NCBI GenBank assembly: GCA_035293945.1
Contig: DATGLV010000045.1
Coordinates: 62,001-126,000 of the forward strand
Reading direction: 5' to 3'
DNA length: 64,000 nucleotides
Source: VAZQ01 sp035293945
Lineage (GTDB): Bacteria > Pseudomonadota > Alphaproteobacteria > Rhizobiales > Xanthobacteraceae
The notes under the pieces were generated by a model, which had not been told where the DNA came from, did no database searches, and saw only the letters and a program-made list of their open reading frames with translations. Of the stretch, positions 33,493 to 41,556 are shown in pieces. The translations under genes were made by a program, and so were the position numbers. Numbering within the stretch: position 1 is the stretch's first letter; each line of letters begins with the position of its first letter.

Positions 33493-36400
33493 GACCGCGC
33501 CTCCCGCCGCAAGGCGTCCAGGTCGGCATCGATGTCGTTGCGGCGCGGATGCCAAAAGCCGTGGCGGCGTGCGCCATCGAGGCGGTCGGCGATCGCCGCT
33601 GCCGCTGCGGGATTTTCCTCGACCAGGAATGTGCGCACCCGAGCGTCGGCCACATAAGCTTCGTACAGGAGATCAAACATCATGCTTGGCACGGCGCCGG
33701 TTGCCTGCGCGAAATCGGTCAGGCGATCCACGGTCTCGGCGAGCTCGGCGGCGCCGCGCGCGCCATGGCGCATTTGTCCGGCAATGAAGCGCGGGCTCAC
33801 CGCACGCGCGCGCACGATCCGGGCGAGCGCTTGGGAGAGCGGCCTCGCACGCGGGCGCTGCGGATCGGTGAGGTCGAGCATCACCAGGTCGGGAGCATTT
33901 CCGAGCTTTGCGGCCGCTGCCGCAAAACCCCCGACAAAGGACACGTCCTCCGTGCCTTCAAGCAGATCGCGTCCCGGATCATCACTCGCGTGCACCAAGA
34001 GATCCGCATCAGCGACGCGCCTCGCGAAGGCTCCCGGTGCATCGGATGCTTCCCCGAGCGCACCCCCATAGGAATGAGACGTCGCCGCCAGATAGGATTT
34101 ACCGATCTCATCGGCTTCGGAGTCGCGCCCCATCAGGTCCGACACGCCTGCTCCATACGCTCCGGGCGCCGTGCCGAAAACGCGCACGATCTCGCCTTCG
34201 GCGCGCCGCGCCGCGACCAGAGGATTCTCCGTTTCGTCTTCCTCACGTGCCGCCACCGCCTGCACGGCCGCATCGAACAGCGCGATCTGCGTCGGGAACA
34301 GGTCACGGAACAATCCTGAGATACGCCAGGTGACATCTATGCGCGCGCGTCCAATGCTGGCGGTCGGCAACACCTCGACGCCGGTCACGCGGCCGGTGGC
34401 ATTATCCCAGGTCGGCCGGCATCCCAGATAGGCGAGACTTTGGCCGATTTCCTCGCCGCCGGTGCGCAACGTGGCGCTGCCCCAAAGGTCGACCACCAGC
34501 GCGCGCGGCATTTCGCCATGCGCCTGCAAATGTGCGCGGATGACTTCGTCGGCCGCGCGTGCGCCGAGGTCCATGGCGGTCGCGGTCGGCAGCATGCGCG
34601 GATCGGCAGTATAGAGATTGCGACCGGTCGGCAGCACATCGCGCCGTCCGCGTGTCGGCGATCCGGCGGGACCGGGTGGGATGCTGCGGCCATCAAGCGC
34701 GGCAAGCAGGGCGTTGCGCTCTGCGAGGGCGCATTCCGTGATGTGCGCAGGTGGCGATTGTTCCCATCGTTCGTCCGCGCGGAAACGGGGACCCGGTGCT
34801 TCATGCATCTTTCGAAGTGACTGGGTTCCCGCTTGCGCGGCAACGAGCGGGTCAAGTGGCGCCCGCCCGTATACATGCAGCCCGTCCTTGATCGCGAGAT
34901 CCTTGAGATCGCAAAGCCAGGCATCAATGCGGCGCAGCACTTCGTCGGTTCCGGCCACCACATCGATGCCGGCTTCGCCGGCAAGGCCGCTTGCGTGCGC
35001 GGTATCGACAATACGTGCAGCGAGCCGTTGCCGCCGCCGCTGATCAAGGCCGTCGGCTTGCGCGTATTCATCGACCAGCCGTTCCAAATCGTGCGCCGCG
35101 CCGGTGAGCTCACCGTTTGCGAGCGGCGGCGGGAGATGCCCGATGGTCACGGCTGCGATCCTGCGCTTGGCCTGCGCGGCCTCGCCCGGATTGCTGACAA
35201 TGAACGGATAGAATACCGGCAGTGCGCCCAGCACTGCCTCCGGGAAACAGCATGCACTCAGCGCCACAGCCTTGCCGGGCAGCCATTCGAGTGTGCCATG
35301 CGCCCCCATGTGCACGATCGCGTCAGCCTTGCACACATGCCGCAGCCAGAGCCCGAAGGCGAGGAGCGCATGGCGCGGCGGCAGAGCCGGGTCGTGATAG
35401 TCGGCACGGCATCGGCTTGGCAGACCGCGATCAGGCGGCAGCGCGACCGTGACGTTGCCGTAGGTGCGGGCGCGAAAGCAAAACGCACCGTCCCGCAGGT
35501 CGATGTCCCGCTCCGGCTCGCCCCAGGCCGCGCTGATGCGCGCCGCGATTTCCGGCGGGAGTCCCGCCAGCATGCGCGTGTATTGTGCCAACGAGGTCGA
35601 AGCAGGCAGCTCCCCTCCCCCACAAGGAGGAGGGGAGCTGAGACTCTCTAGCAAGCCCCGCGATGTCGAAGGCTGATTGTTGACCCGATACCCCGCATCA
35701 CGCAAATCATCGAGCAGCGCCAGGACGCTTGCCGGCACATCAAGGCCGACAGCGTAGCCGCTGCGTCCCGGCGCGCCCGCATAGTCGGGCATCAGGATAA
35801 CGATGCGTCGTGCCGCACGCGGCGTCGCCGCAAGCCGCACCAGCGCGGCGGCGCGATCCGCCACCAAAGCGCAGCGATCGTCTTCCGGTTGGTTTGCCAG
35901 GCCCGTGAACGAGAGCCCTTCATGCGCCGGCAGCGGTTGCTTGAAGGAGATCGCTCCGGCGAGCACGCGGCCGTCGAGCTCGGGCAGCACGACGTTCATG
36001 GCGAGATCGGCAGGCCCAAGCCCGCGTGGGCTTGCCGCCCAGGCGGCGCGCTTGGTGGAAGCGATGATCGCCTGCAGCACCGGCACACCCGGCGCGTCGA
36101 GCGGGCTCCGCTCGCCCGGATTGCCGCCGGCCGCAAACGCGGTCGTGCTGATGACCACGGCGGGATCGAGCCGTTTGAGCGCATCAGCTATGAAGCTTGC
36201 CGCATCTGCCTCCTTGAGGCGGGTCACGAACAGAGGGGCGGCCGCAAGCCCGCGCGCCGCCAGCGCCGCGATCATTGCATCAATCGGTTCCGTATCGGCG
36301 GCAAGCACCAGCGCCCGGTAGAACACGATTGCGACAACCGGCGCTCCGGATGGGAGCGTCGCGACGAGGTGATCGAGGCTAACGGCGCCTTCGCCCGGAA

Positions 36401-36938
36401 CATAGCCGGCCATCCGTGGCACGTGCCGTGGCGGCGGGCAGTCGAGCGTCGCGCCGGCGTAACGCCCAAGGCGGCGCAGCAGTGCGCGCAGATTTTCGCG
36501 GCCGCCTTCGCGAAAGAAGGCGAGCAAGACGTCGAGCTCTGGTTGCGCGAGTGTGGAGGCGGCGGCGAGCCGCGGATCGTCGCGATCTTCACCGGGCAGG
36601 ACGGCAAGCGCGATCACCTTCTCGCGTGCCAGCGCCGAGAGCTGCTCGACGCCGTAGCGCCACCAATCAAGTCCGCCCAGCAGGCGAACGAGAATCACCC
36701 TGGCATGCGCCCCCACCCGCTCGATCCAGAGATCAACCGACATCGGATGCCGCAAGTCGCGCAAATGTGCGAGCCGCACGGCCGGCAGCGCGTCTTGCTC
36801 AATCGTCCAGGCGGCGGCAAGCGCAGCGAGGTCGCTGTCCGCGAAGGACAGGATGGCAATGTCACCCGCGCGCTGGTTGAGATCGATCGGCTCGATCAGA
36901 TCGTCCAGCGCCGTCGTCGAGGTGGAGAGGAGGTGCAT
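33489..36938 (-). CDS. cobN: Cobaltochelatase subunit CobN with two in-frame repeat inserts
   Basis: A 1149-residue protein, slightly shorter than most CobN (about 1250). CobN is the large porphyrin-binding subunit of the aerobic ATP-dependent cobaltochelatase that inserts cobalt into hydrogenobyrinic acid a,c-diamide. Motifs: YRALVLAADTEPIDAMIAAL, MNVVLPELDGRVLAGAISFK, DAIVHMGAHGTLEWLPGKAV, YPFIVSNPGEAAQAKRRIAA, NLYTADPRMLPTATAMDLGA and the late VDRLTDFAQATGAVPSMMFD. Two palindromic repeats lie in frame, at about residues 434-445 (SSPPPCGGGELP) and about 700-723. The CobS/CobT partner subunits are not in this window. Confidence 0.93.
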   Translation of the reverse strand: MHLLSTSTTALDDLIEPIDLNQRAGDIAILSFADSDLAALAAAWTIEQDALPAVRLAHLRDLRHPMSVDLWIERVGAHARVILVRLLGGLDWWRYGVEQLSALAREKVIALAVLPGEDRDDPRLAAASTLAQPELDVLLAFFREGGRENLRALLRRLGRYAGATLDCPPPRHVPRMAGYVPGEGAVSLDHLVATLPSGAPVVAIVFYRALVLAADTEPIDAMIAALAARGLAAAPLFVTRLKEADAASFIADALKRLDPAVVISTTAFAAGGNPGERSPLDAPGVPVLQAIIASTKRAAWAASPRGLGPADLAMNVVLPELDGRVLAGAISFKQPLPAHEGLSFTGLANQPEDDRCALVADRAAALVRLAATPRAARRIVILMPDYAGAPGRSGYAVGLDVPASVLALLDDLRDAGYRVNNQPSTSRGLLESLSSPPPCGGGELPASTSLAQYTRMLAGLPPEIAARISAAWGEPERDIDLRDGAFCFRARTYGNVTVALPPDRGLPSRCRADYHDPALPPRHALLAFGLWLRHVCKADAIVHMGAHGTLEWLPGKAVALSACCFPEAVLGALPVFYPFIVSNPGEAAQAKRRIAAVTIGHLPPPLANGELTGAAHDLERLVDEYAQADGLDQRRRQRLAARIVDTAHASGLAGEAGIDVVAGTDEVLRRIDAWLCDLKDLAIKDGLHVYGRAPLDPLVAAQAGTQSLRKMHEAPGPRFRADERWEQSPPAHITECALAERNALLAALDGRSIPPGPAGSPTRGRRDVLPTGRNLYTADPRMLPTATAMDLGARAADEVIRAHLQAHGEMPRALVVDLWGSATLRTGGEEIGQSLAYLGCRPTWDNATGRVTGVEVLPTASIGRARIDVTWRISGLFRDLFPTQIALFDAAVQAVAAREEDETENPLVAARRAEGEIVRVFGTAPGAYGAGVSDLMGRDSEADEIGKSYLAATSHSYGGALGEASDAPGAFARRVADADLLVHASDDPGRDLLEGTEDVSFVGGFAAAAAKLGNAPDLVMLDLTDPQRPRARPLSQALARIVRARAVSPRFIAGQMRHGARGAAELAETVDRLTDFAQATGAVPSMMFDLLYEAYVADARVRTFLVEENPAAAAAIADRLDGARRHGFWHPRRNDIDADLDALRREARS
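34771..34845. repeat. Palindromic repeat within cobN (second half)
   Basis: Imperfect arms CGCGGAAACGGGGACCCGG and CTGGGTTCCCGCTTGCGCGG around a loop with TTCATGCATC. It resembles the intergenic element at 6441-6507 (CGTCC.CGCGGAA.CGGG.ACCC.GTGCTT). It encodes about 24 residues (AQAGTQSLRKMHEAPGPRFR) without breaking the frame. Confidence 0.7.
35607..35640. repeat. Palindrome within cobN (first half)
   Basis: Perfect 12-base arms CAGCTCCCCTCC (35607-35618) and GGAGGGGAGCTG (35629-35640) with a 10-base loop. Translated in frame as SSPPPCGGGELP. The flanking residues are low in complexity (NNQPSTSRGLLESLS). Confidence 0.75.
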
Positions 36939-36941
36939 CAG

Positions 36942-37016
36942 CTAGTGCCCGCTTCCGAAGTTCGTGATACATCGCGGCACCCTTTGACACGAACTTCGGA
37001 AGCAAAGGGGCACTAG
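36942..37016. repeat. Compound palindromic element, copy 2, module B (inverted)
   Basis: 75 bases, CTAGTGCCCGCTTCC ... AAAGGGGCACTAG, inner arms CCGAAGTTCGTG / CACGAACTTCGG, perfectly paired. It lies in the operon between cobW and cobN. Confidence 0.85.
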
Positions 37017-37033
37017 CAACGACATTATCCCAA

Positions 37034-37106
37034 TGCCGCTTTCTTCGATTTGAAGTTCCTGAAAGAGATCGCGGCACACGCTGCAGGAACTTCAAATCGG
37101 CGGCAC
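37034..37106. repeat. Compound palindromic element, copy 2, module A (inverted)
   Basis: 73 bases, TGCCGC ... GCGGCA with inner arms CGATTTGAAGTTCCTG and CAGGAACTTCAAATCG. It abuts the cobW stop at 37108. Confidence 0.85.
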
Positions 37107-37107
37107 G

Positions 37108-38139
37108 CTATCCGATGAGGCGGCGCGTGACCGCAGCGCGATCGAAACCCTTGCGGCCGATGACCACCAGTGCGCCCGCGCGCGCTTCGTCGGGCCCCCA
37201 CGGCCGGTCGTATTGATGGGTGACGCGCGGCCCGACCGCCTGCACCAGGAGGCGCATGGGCTTGCCGGCCACCGCCGCGAAGCCTTTCACGCGCAACACG
37301 TCGAAATGCTCCGGGAGCGCTCCAACGCGCGCGGTCAGCGCCTGTGGATCGGCGATTTCCGGCAGCCTCACGACGAAGCTGTCGAAATCGTCGTGATCGT
37401 GCGCCTTCTCCTCGTCATGCCAGGTGCGGCGGTTGTTGATCTCCACCTCGCTGCCCACCGCCAGGCCCAGCAGTGCTGCCGGATCGACCTTGCCGCCCGC
37501 CGCGATAATGACCTTGACGGCGGGTGGCAGCACGCCGGTAATTGCTGTCATCGCCCTGTCGGCGCCGGCCTGATCGATGAGGTCGCGCTTGTTGAGCACC
37601 ACCAGATCGGCGCAGGCGACCTGGTCCTCGAACACTTCTTCGATCGGATTGTCGTGCTCGAGTGCGTTGTCGGCGGCGCGCTGGCGCGCCAGCGCCTCGA
37701 GATCGGCGGCGACGCGACCCTCGGCCAGCGCCACGCCATCCACCACCGCGATAACACCGTCGACCGTCACGCGGTTGCGGATCGCCGGCCAGCGGAACGC
37801 CTGCACCAGCGGTTTGGGCAGCGCGAGGCCCGAGGTCTCGATCACGATGTGGTCGGGTGCACGGGCCAGGATCGTGTCGAGGGCTGGCACGAACTCGTCT
37901 GCGACTGTGCAACAGAGGCAGCCATTGGCGAGCTCGACGACGTTTTCCTCCGGGCAGGCGGCATCCCCGCAGCCCTTGATGAGCTCGCCGTCGATACCCA
38001 CATCGCCGAACTCGTTGACGATCACGGCGAGCTTGCGGCCCTGTGCGTTCTGAAGAACGTGGCGAATAAGCGTGGTCTTGCCGGCCCCCAGGAAGCCAGT
38101 GACGATCGTGCAGGGCACGCGCGCAAGCGTTGCGGTCAT
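37108..38139 (-). CDS. cobW: CobW-type metal-chaperone GTPase
   Basis: A 343-residue COG0523 GTPase. Motifs: P-loop TGFLGAGKTTLIRHVL, the metal-binding ELANGCLCCTVADEF (CxCC), IETSGLALPKPLVQAF, and NKRDLID. A His/Asp-rich segment (HDEEKAHDHDDFDSF) precedes the C-terminal domain and could bind metal. It is believed to deliver cobalt to the chelatase. The ATG overlaps the stop of the DUF1636 gene (ATGA). Confidence 0.93.
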   Translation of the reverse strand: MTATLARVPCTIVTGFLGAGKTTLIRHVLQNAQGRKLAVIVNEFGDVGIDGELIKGCGDAACPEENVVELANGCLCCTVADEFVPALDTILARAPDHIVIETSGLALPKPLVQAFRWPAIRNRVTVDGVIAVVDGVALAEGRVAADLEALARQRAADNALEHDNPIEEVFEDQVACADLVVLNKRDLIDQAGADRAMTAITGVLPPAVKVIIAAGGKVDPAALLGLAVGSEVEINNRRTWHDEEKAHDHDDFDSFVVRLPEIADPQALTARVGALPEHFDVLRVKGFAAVAGKPMRLLVQAVGPRVTHQYDRPWGPDEARAGALVVIGRKGFDRAAVTRRLIG

Positions 38140-38579
38140 GCATCATCCTCTTTGCAGTCGGGTTCTGTGAAGTCGATGGGTGGCGTGCGGGCGCACAGCC
38201 CGCGCTTGAGCACTTGCGGGCGCCCGCGCCAGGGCAGGATGCCGTTCTCCGCTTCAGCCAGCATACGGGCGCCAATCACCAGCGCAGGCGCGGTCGACGC
38301 ATCCAGCCCGCCGAAAACGTAAGTCCATGAACCGTCAGCTCGCAGCGCCGCGCTGGGGCCGCGCGAGCAGTTCGCAAGACAGCGGATTGGACGGACTTTT
38401 ACTCCGCGGCCGCGTGCGGCCTCGATGGTCGCCACTGCCAGGACTTCGCCCGGAAGCGGATCACGCAAGATGCCGTCCGGGCCGCGGCACGTGATGCAGA
38501 CATAGATGGTTGGAACGCCGTCCTTCCTCGCGTCGGTGCAATCTTCGGAGCAAATCACATCATTATCGCTGATGGCCAC
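38136..38579 (-). CDS. DUF1636 metal-binding protein, first gene of the riboswitch operon
   Basis: A 147-residue thioredoxin-like ferredoxin-type protein. The four cysteines expected for a 2Fe-2S or other metal site are in IYVCITCRG and RPIRCLANCSRGPSA. A GTG start at 38579 has GGAG about 9 bases upstream. DUF1636 genes often accompany cobW/cobN under B12 riboswitches, and the position here between riboswitch and cobW fits that. The molecular role is unknown. Confidence 0.8.
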   Translation of the reverse strand: MAISDNDVICSEDCTDARKDGVPTIYVCITCRGPDGILRDPLPGEVLAVATIEAARGRGVKVRPIRCLANCSRGPSAALRADGSWTYVFGGLDASTAPALVIGARMLAEAENGILPWRGRPQVLKRGLCARTPPIDFTEPDCKEDDA

Positions 38580-38661
38580 CCGCGCGACTCCATCGGGACA
38601 AATCCCCTGGGTGCAGGCCGCGCGTCGATCCGGCGCCGAGGCACCCCGCCCGGCGCGCGAT

Positions 38662-38839
38662 CGTATCGACGGCAGGTCTCCTGGCTTGCGGGTCTTGGCC
38701 CATCACCGCCTTCCCGGGTTACCCCAGTGGCGCTGTGGTTCGGGCTCGCCGCTTACAGTTGCGGGGGCAGCTGCGGATTGAGGGACAATGGTCCCGACCG
38801 CATTCCCTGTTCGCTCTCACGTGAGAGACCGTCGATCGC
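38662..38839 (-). ncRNA. Cobalamin (AdoCbl) riboswitch
   Basis: On the minus strand the B12 box GCTGCCCCCGCAACTGTAAG (plus 38752-38771) is exact. The 5' side contains GAACAGGGAATGCGG and the 3' side contains GCCAGGAGACCTGCC. Stem P1 is formed by ATCGACGG (38836-38829) and CCGTCGAT (38672-38665). It lies about 80 bases before the DUF1636 start and would shut the operon when cobalamin is plentiful. Confidence 0.93.
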
Positions 38840-38844
38840 ACCCA

Positions 38845-38873
38845 CTTAATGGCAGTCTTCGCGCCTCTGTCAA
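38845..38873 (-). promoter_or_regulatory. Promoter of the riboswitch operon
   Basis: On the minus strand TTGACA (38873-38868), a 17-base spacer and ATTAAG (38850-38845). The predicted start point falls at the 5' end of the riboswitch. Confidence 0.6.
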
Positions 38874-38946
38874 TGCTGACGATCTTGCCACCGCACGGAC
38901 GACAGCTATAAGCGCTATTGATGCCCCCCGGTCAGGCACCTCAATC

Positions 38947-39477
38947 GTGAGCGGCCCCCTCACGCTCATCATCGGCGGCGCACGCTCCGGCAAGAGTAGC
39001 TATGCGGAGCGGCTCGTCATGGCGCTGCCGCCGCCTTGGATTTATGCCGCAACCGGCGCGGCGCTCGATGCCGAGATGGCTGAGCGGATAAAAGCCCACC
39101 GGGCACGCCGCGGGGACGGCTGGACCACCATTGAAGCGCCGCGAGATCTCGCCGGCGTTTTGGCTGCGCAAGCGAACGCCCCGGTCCTGGTCGATTGTTT
39201 GACGCTTTGGCTTTCCAATCTCATGATGGCGGACGCCGAGGTCGAGGCGGAAATCGAGCGGCTCTGCATGGCCTTGAGCAGAGTGCCCGCCCCGGTGTTC
39301 CTGGTCGCCAACGAGGTCGGCTGCGGTATCGTGCCCGACAATGCGCTGGCGCGCCGTTTCCGTGATTGCCAAGGCCTGCTCAATCAGCGGATGGCCGCAC
39401 AGGCAGACCGAGTCGTTCTGCTCGTGGCCGGCGTGCCACTGTTCATCAAAGGAGGTCCGGATGGGCGCAGTCAATGA
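38947..39477 (+). CDS. cobU: Adenosylcobinamide kinase / adenosylcobinamide-phosphate guanylyltransferase
   Basis: A 176-residue bifunctional enzyme (CobP in P. denitrificans). P-loop LTLIIGGARSGKSSYAERLV, then IYAATGAALDAEMAERI, GWTTIEAPRDLAGVL, VLVDCLTLWLSNLMM and VANEVGCGIVPDNALARRFR. A GTG start at 38947 fits the family N-terminus; the frame extends left to 38788, but that lies across the riboswitch antisense and is not used. It phosphorylates and guanylylates cobinamide. It overlaps cobO by 17 bases. Confidence 0.92.
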   Translation: MSGPLTLIIGGARSGKSSYAERLVMALPPPWIYAATGAALDAEMAERIKAHRARRGDGWTTIEAPRDLAGVLAAQANAPVLVDCLTLWLSNLMMADAEVEAEIERLCMALSRVPAPVFLVANEVGCGIVPDNALARRFRDCQGLLNQRMAAQADRVVLLVAGVPLFIKGGPDGRSQ

Positions 39478-40075
39478 GGCCGAGGCCGAGCGCCATCGCG
39501 CCAAGATGGCCAAGCGCAAGGCCGTGCAGGACGCTGAAGTAGCCGGCAAGACGATCGAGAAGGGCCTGCTGATCGTGCACACGGGCCCCGGCAAGGGGAA
39601 ATCGACCGCCGCGTTCGGCTTGGCGCTGCGCATGCTCGGGCGGGGCAACCGCGTCGGCGTCGTGCAATTCGTCAAGGGCGCCTGGCATTCGGCCGAGCGC
39701 GATGCGCTGCAGACATTCGGCGATCTCGTCTCCTGGCACACAATGGGCGAGGGCTTCACCTGGGAGACACAGGACATCAAGCGCGACATCGCGGCGGCCG
39801 AGCGTGCCTGGGGCAAGGCACAGGAGCTGATGGCCGATCCGCGCTTCGCCTTGGTGATCCTCGACGAGCTCAACATCGCGCTTCGCTACGAATATCTCGA
39901 TCTTGAATCGGTCGTGGCGGCTCTGCGGTCGCGACGCGGGGGCCTCCACGTCGTGGTCACTGGTCGCAATGCCAAGCCTTCGCTGATCGAGGCTGCCGAT
40001 CTTGTAACCGAGATGACGTTGGTGAAGCATCATTTCGCCGCCGGCGTGAAAGCGCAGGCCGGCATCGAATTCTAA
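39461..40075 (+). CDS. cobO: Corrinoid adenosyltransferase (CobA/BtuR type)
   Basis: A 204-residue ATP:cob(I)alamin adenosyltransferase. The P-loop is VHTGPGKGKSTAAFGLALR, followed by VGVVQFVKGAW, DLVSWHTMGEGFTWETQD, LVILDELNIALRYEYLD and VVVTGRNAKPSLIEAADLVT. The ATG at 39461 has GGAGG upstream. It adds the adenosyl ligand to the cobalt. Confidence 0.94.
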   Translation: MGAVNEAEAERHRAKMAKRKAVQDAEVAGKTIEKGLLIVHTGPGKGKSTAAFGLALRMLGRGNRVGVVQFVKGAWHSAERDALQTFGDLVSWHTMGEGFTWETQDIKRDIAAAERAWGKAQELMADPRFALVILDELNIALRYEYLDLESVVAALRSRRGGLHVVVTGRNAKPSLIEAADLVTEMTLVKHHFAAGVKAQAGIEF

Positions 40076-40092
40076 CGTTCGCGATATCGGCT

Positions 40093-41556
40093 GTGGCGCG
40101 CGCCCTCATGTTTCAAGGCACCGGCTCGGACGTCGGCAAATCGCTGATCGTTGCCGGCCTCGCGCGCGCTTTCACCAATCGCGGCCTCAGGGTGCGGCCA
40201 TTCAAATCGCAGAATATGTCCAACAACGCCGCCGTCACCGTGGAGGGGGGCGAGATCGGCCGTGCGCAGGCTTTCCAGGCGCGGGCTGCGAATGTGCGGC
40301 CGAGCGTGCACATGAATCCTGTGCTGCTGAAGCCGCAGGGAGAAACCGGCGCGCAGATCGTGGTGCAGGGAAAGGTCTACGGCACTGCCAAGGCGGCTGA
40401 ATATCAGAAGCTCAAGGGCGAGCTGATGCGTTTTGTGCTCGAGAGCTACGCTCAGCTCAAGGCCGAAGCCGACATTGTTTTGGTTGAAGGCGCCGGCAGC
40501 GCCTCCGAGGTCAACCTCCGTCACAACGATATCGCCAATATGGGCTTTGCCCGCGCCGCTGATGTGCCGGTGGTGCTGATCGGCGACATCGATCGCGGCG
40601 GGGTAATCGCGAGCCTCGTCGGCACCAAGGCGGTGATCGATCCCGACGACGCTGCTTTGGTGGGCGGCTTCCTCATCAACAAATTCCGCGGTGATCCGGC
40701 GCTGTTTGCCGCGGGCATGGCGACGATCGAGCACAAGACCGGATGGCTATCCCTCGGCTTGATCCCGTTTTTTCCCGAGGCTGCATTGTTGCCGGCCGAG
40801 GATGGGTTGGCGCTTCAGCGCGCGCCGGCGCGCAAGCCGCGCGCACGGCTGCGCATTGTCGTACCAATCTTGCCCCACATCGCCAATTTTGACGATCTCG
40901 ATCCGCTTGAAGCCGAGCCCGCGATCGAGCTCTTGCGAATTCCAGCGCTGCCCGGCGCGGCACTCCCGGGCGATGCCGATATCATCATCCTGCCCGGCTC
41001 GAAGGCCACCATCGCGGATCTGGCGGCGTTGCGCGCGGTCGGTTTCGATATCGATATTGCGGCCCACCGGCGGCGAGGCGGCATGATACTTGGCATGTGC
41101 GGCGGCTACCAAATGCTGGGTCGCGTGATCCGCGACCCAGGCGGCATCGAAGGGCCGGCCGGCGAGGTCCAGGGCCTGGGCCTGCTCGATGTGGAGACGG
41201 TGCTCTGCGGGGACAAGCGGCTCGAATCGGTGAACGGCAGGACCCTCGACGGCATACCGGTCACCGGCTACGAAATGCATATGGGTGTGACCTCTGGTCC
41301 TGATTGCAAGCTGCCCTTCGCGCAGCTGGACGACGGCTCGCCCGAAGGCGCGATGTCGATCGATACGCATGTCGTCGGCACCTATATGCACGGCCTCTTT
41401 ACCGATGACCGACAACGCTCGGCTTGGCTCGCGCGCTTCACCGCCGGCCCAATCGAGGTCGAGTATGAAACGCTGATCACACATACGCTGGAGCAGCTGG
41501 CCGCGCTTCTCGCGATGAATATCGATCTCGATCGCCTGCTCAAGCTGGCACGATAG
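40093..41556 (+). CDS. cobQ: Cobyric acid synthase
   Basis: A 487-residue glutamine amidotransferase that amidates side chains b, d, e and g. The GTG start gives ARALMFQGTGSDVGKSLIVA, followed by RPFKSQNMSNNAAVT, MNPVLLKPQGE, VEGAGSASEVNLR and the glutaminase motif LGMCGGYQMLGRVIRDPGG with catalytic Cys; a late His is in IDTHVVGTYMHGLF. Its stop overlaps the converging cbiB by 17 bases. Confidence 0.95.
   Translation: MARALMFQGTGSDVGKSLIVAGLARAFTNRGLRVRPFKSQNMSNNAAVTVEGGEIGRAQAFQARAANVRPSVHMNPVLLKPQGETGAQIVVQGKVYGTAKAAEYQKLKGELMRFVLESYAQLKAEADIVLVEGAGSASEVNLRHNDIANMGFARAADVPVVLIGDIDRGGVIASLVGTKAVIDPDDAALVGGFLINKFRGDPALFAAGMATIEHKTGWLSLGLIPFFPEAALLPAEDGLALQRAPARKPRARLRIVVPILPHIANFDDLDPLEAEPAIELLRIPALPGAALPGDADIIILPGSKATIADLAALRAVGFDIDIAAHRRRGGMILGMCGGYQMLGRVIRDPGGIEGPAGEVQGLGLLDVETVLCGDKRLESVNGRTLDGIPVTGYEMHMGVTSGPDCKLPFAQLDDGSPEGAMSIDTHVVGTYMHGLFTDDRQRSAWLARFTAGPIEVEYETLITHTLEQLAALLAMNIDLDRLLKLAR

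Noticed and set aside
33489..36938. Long open frames on the strand opposite cobN and other cob genes (for example 35889-37016 and 33549-34319)
   Set aside because: They are mirror frames of high-GC codons, with Arg/Ala/His-rich composition and no family motifs, while the opposite strand holds recognisable proteins.
38788..38946. N-terminal extension of cobU
   Set aside because: It lies antisense to the riboswitch and precedes the family start (GTG at 38947).
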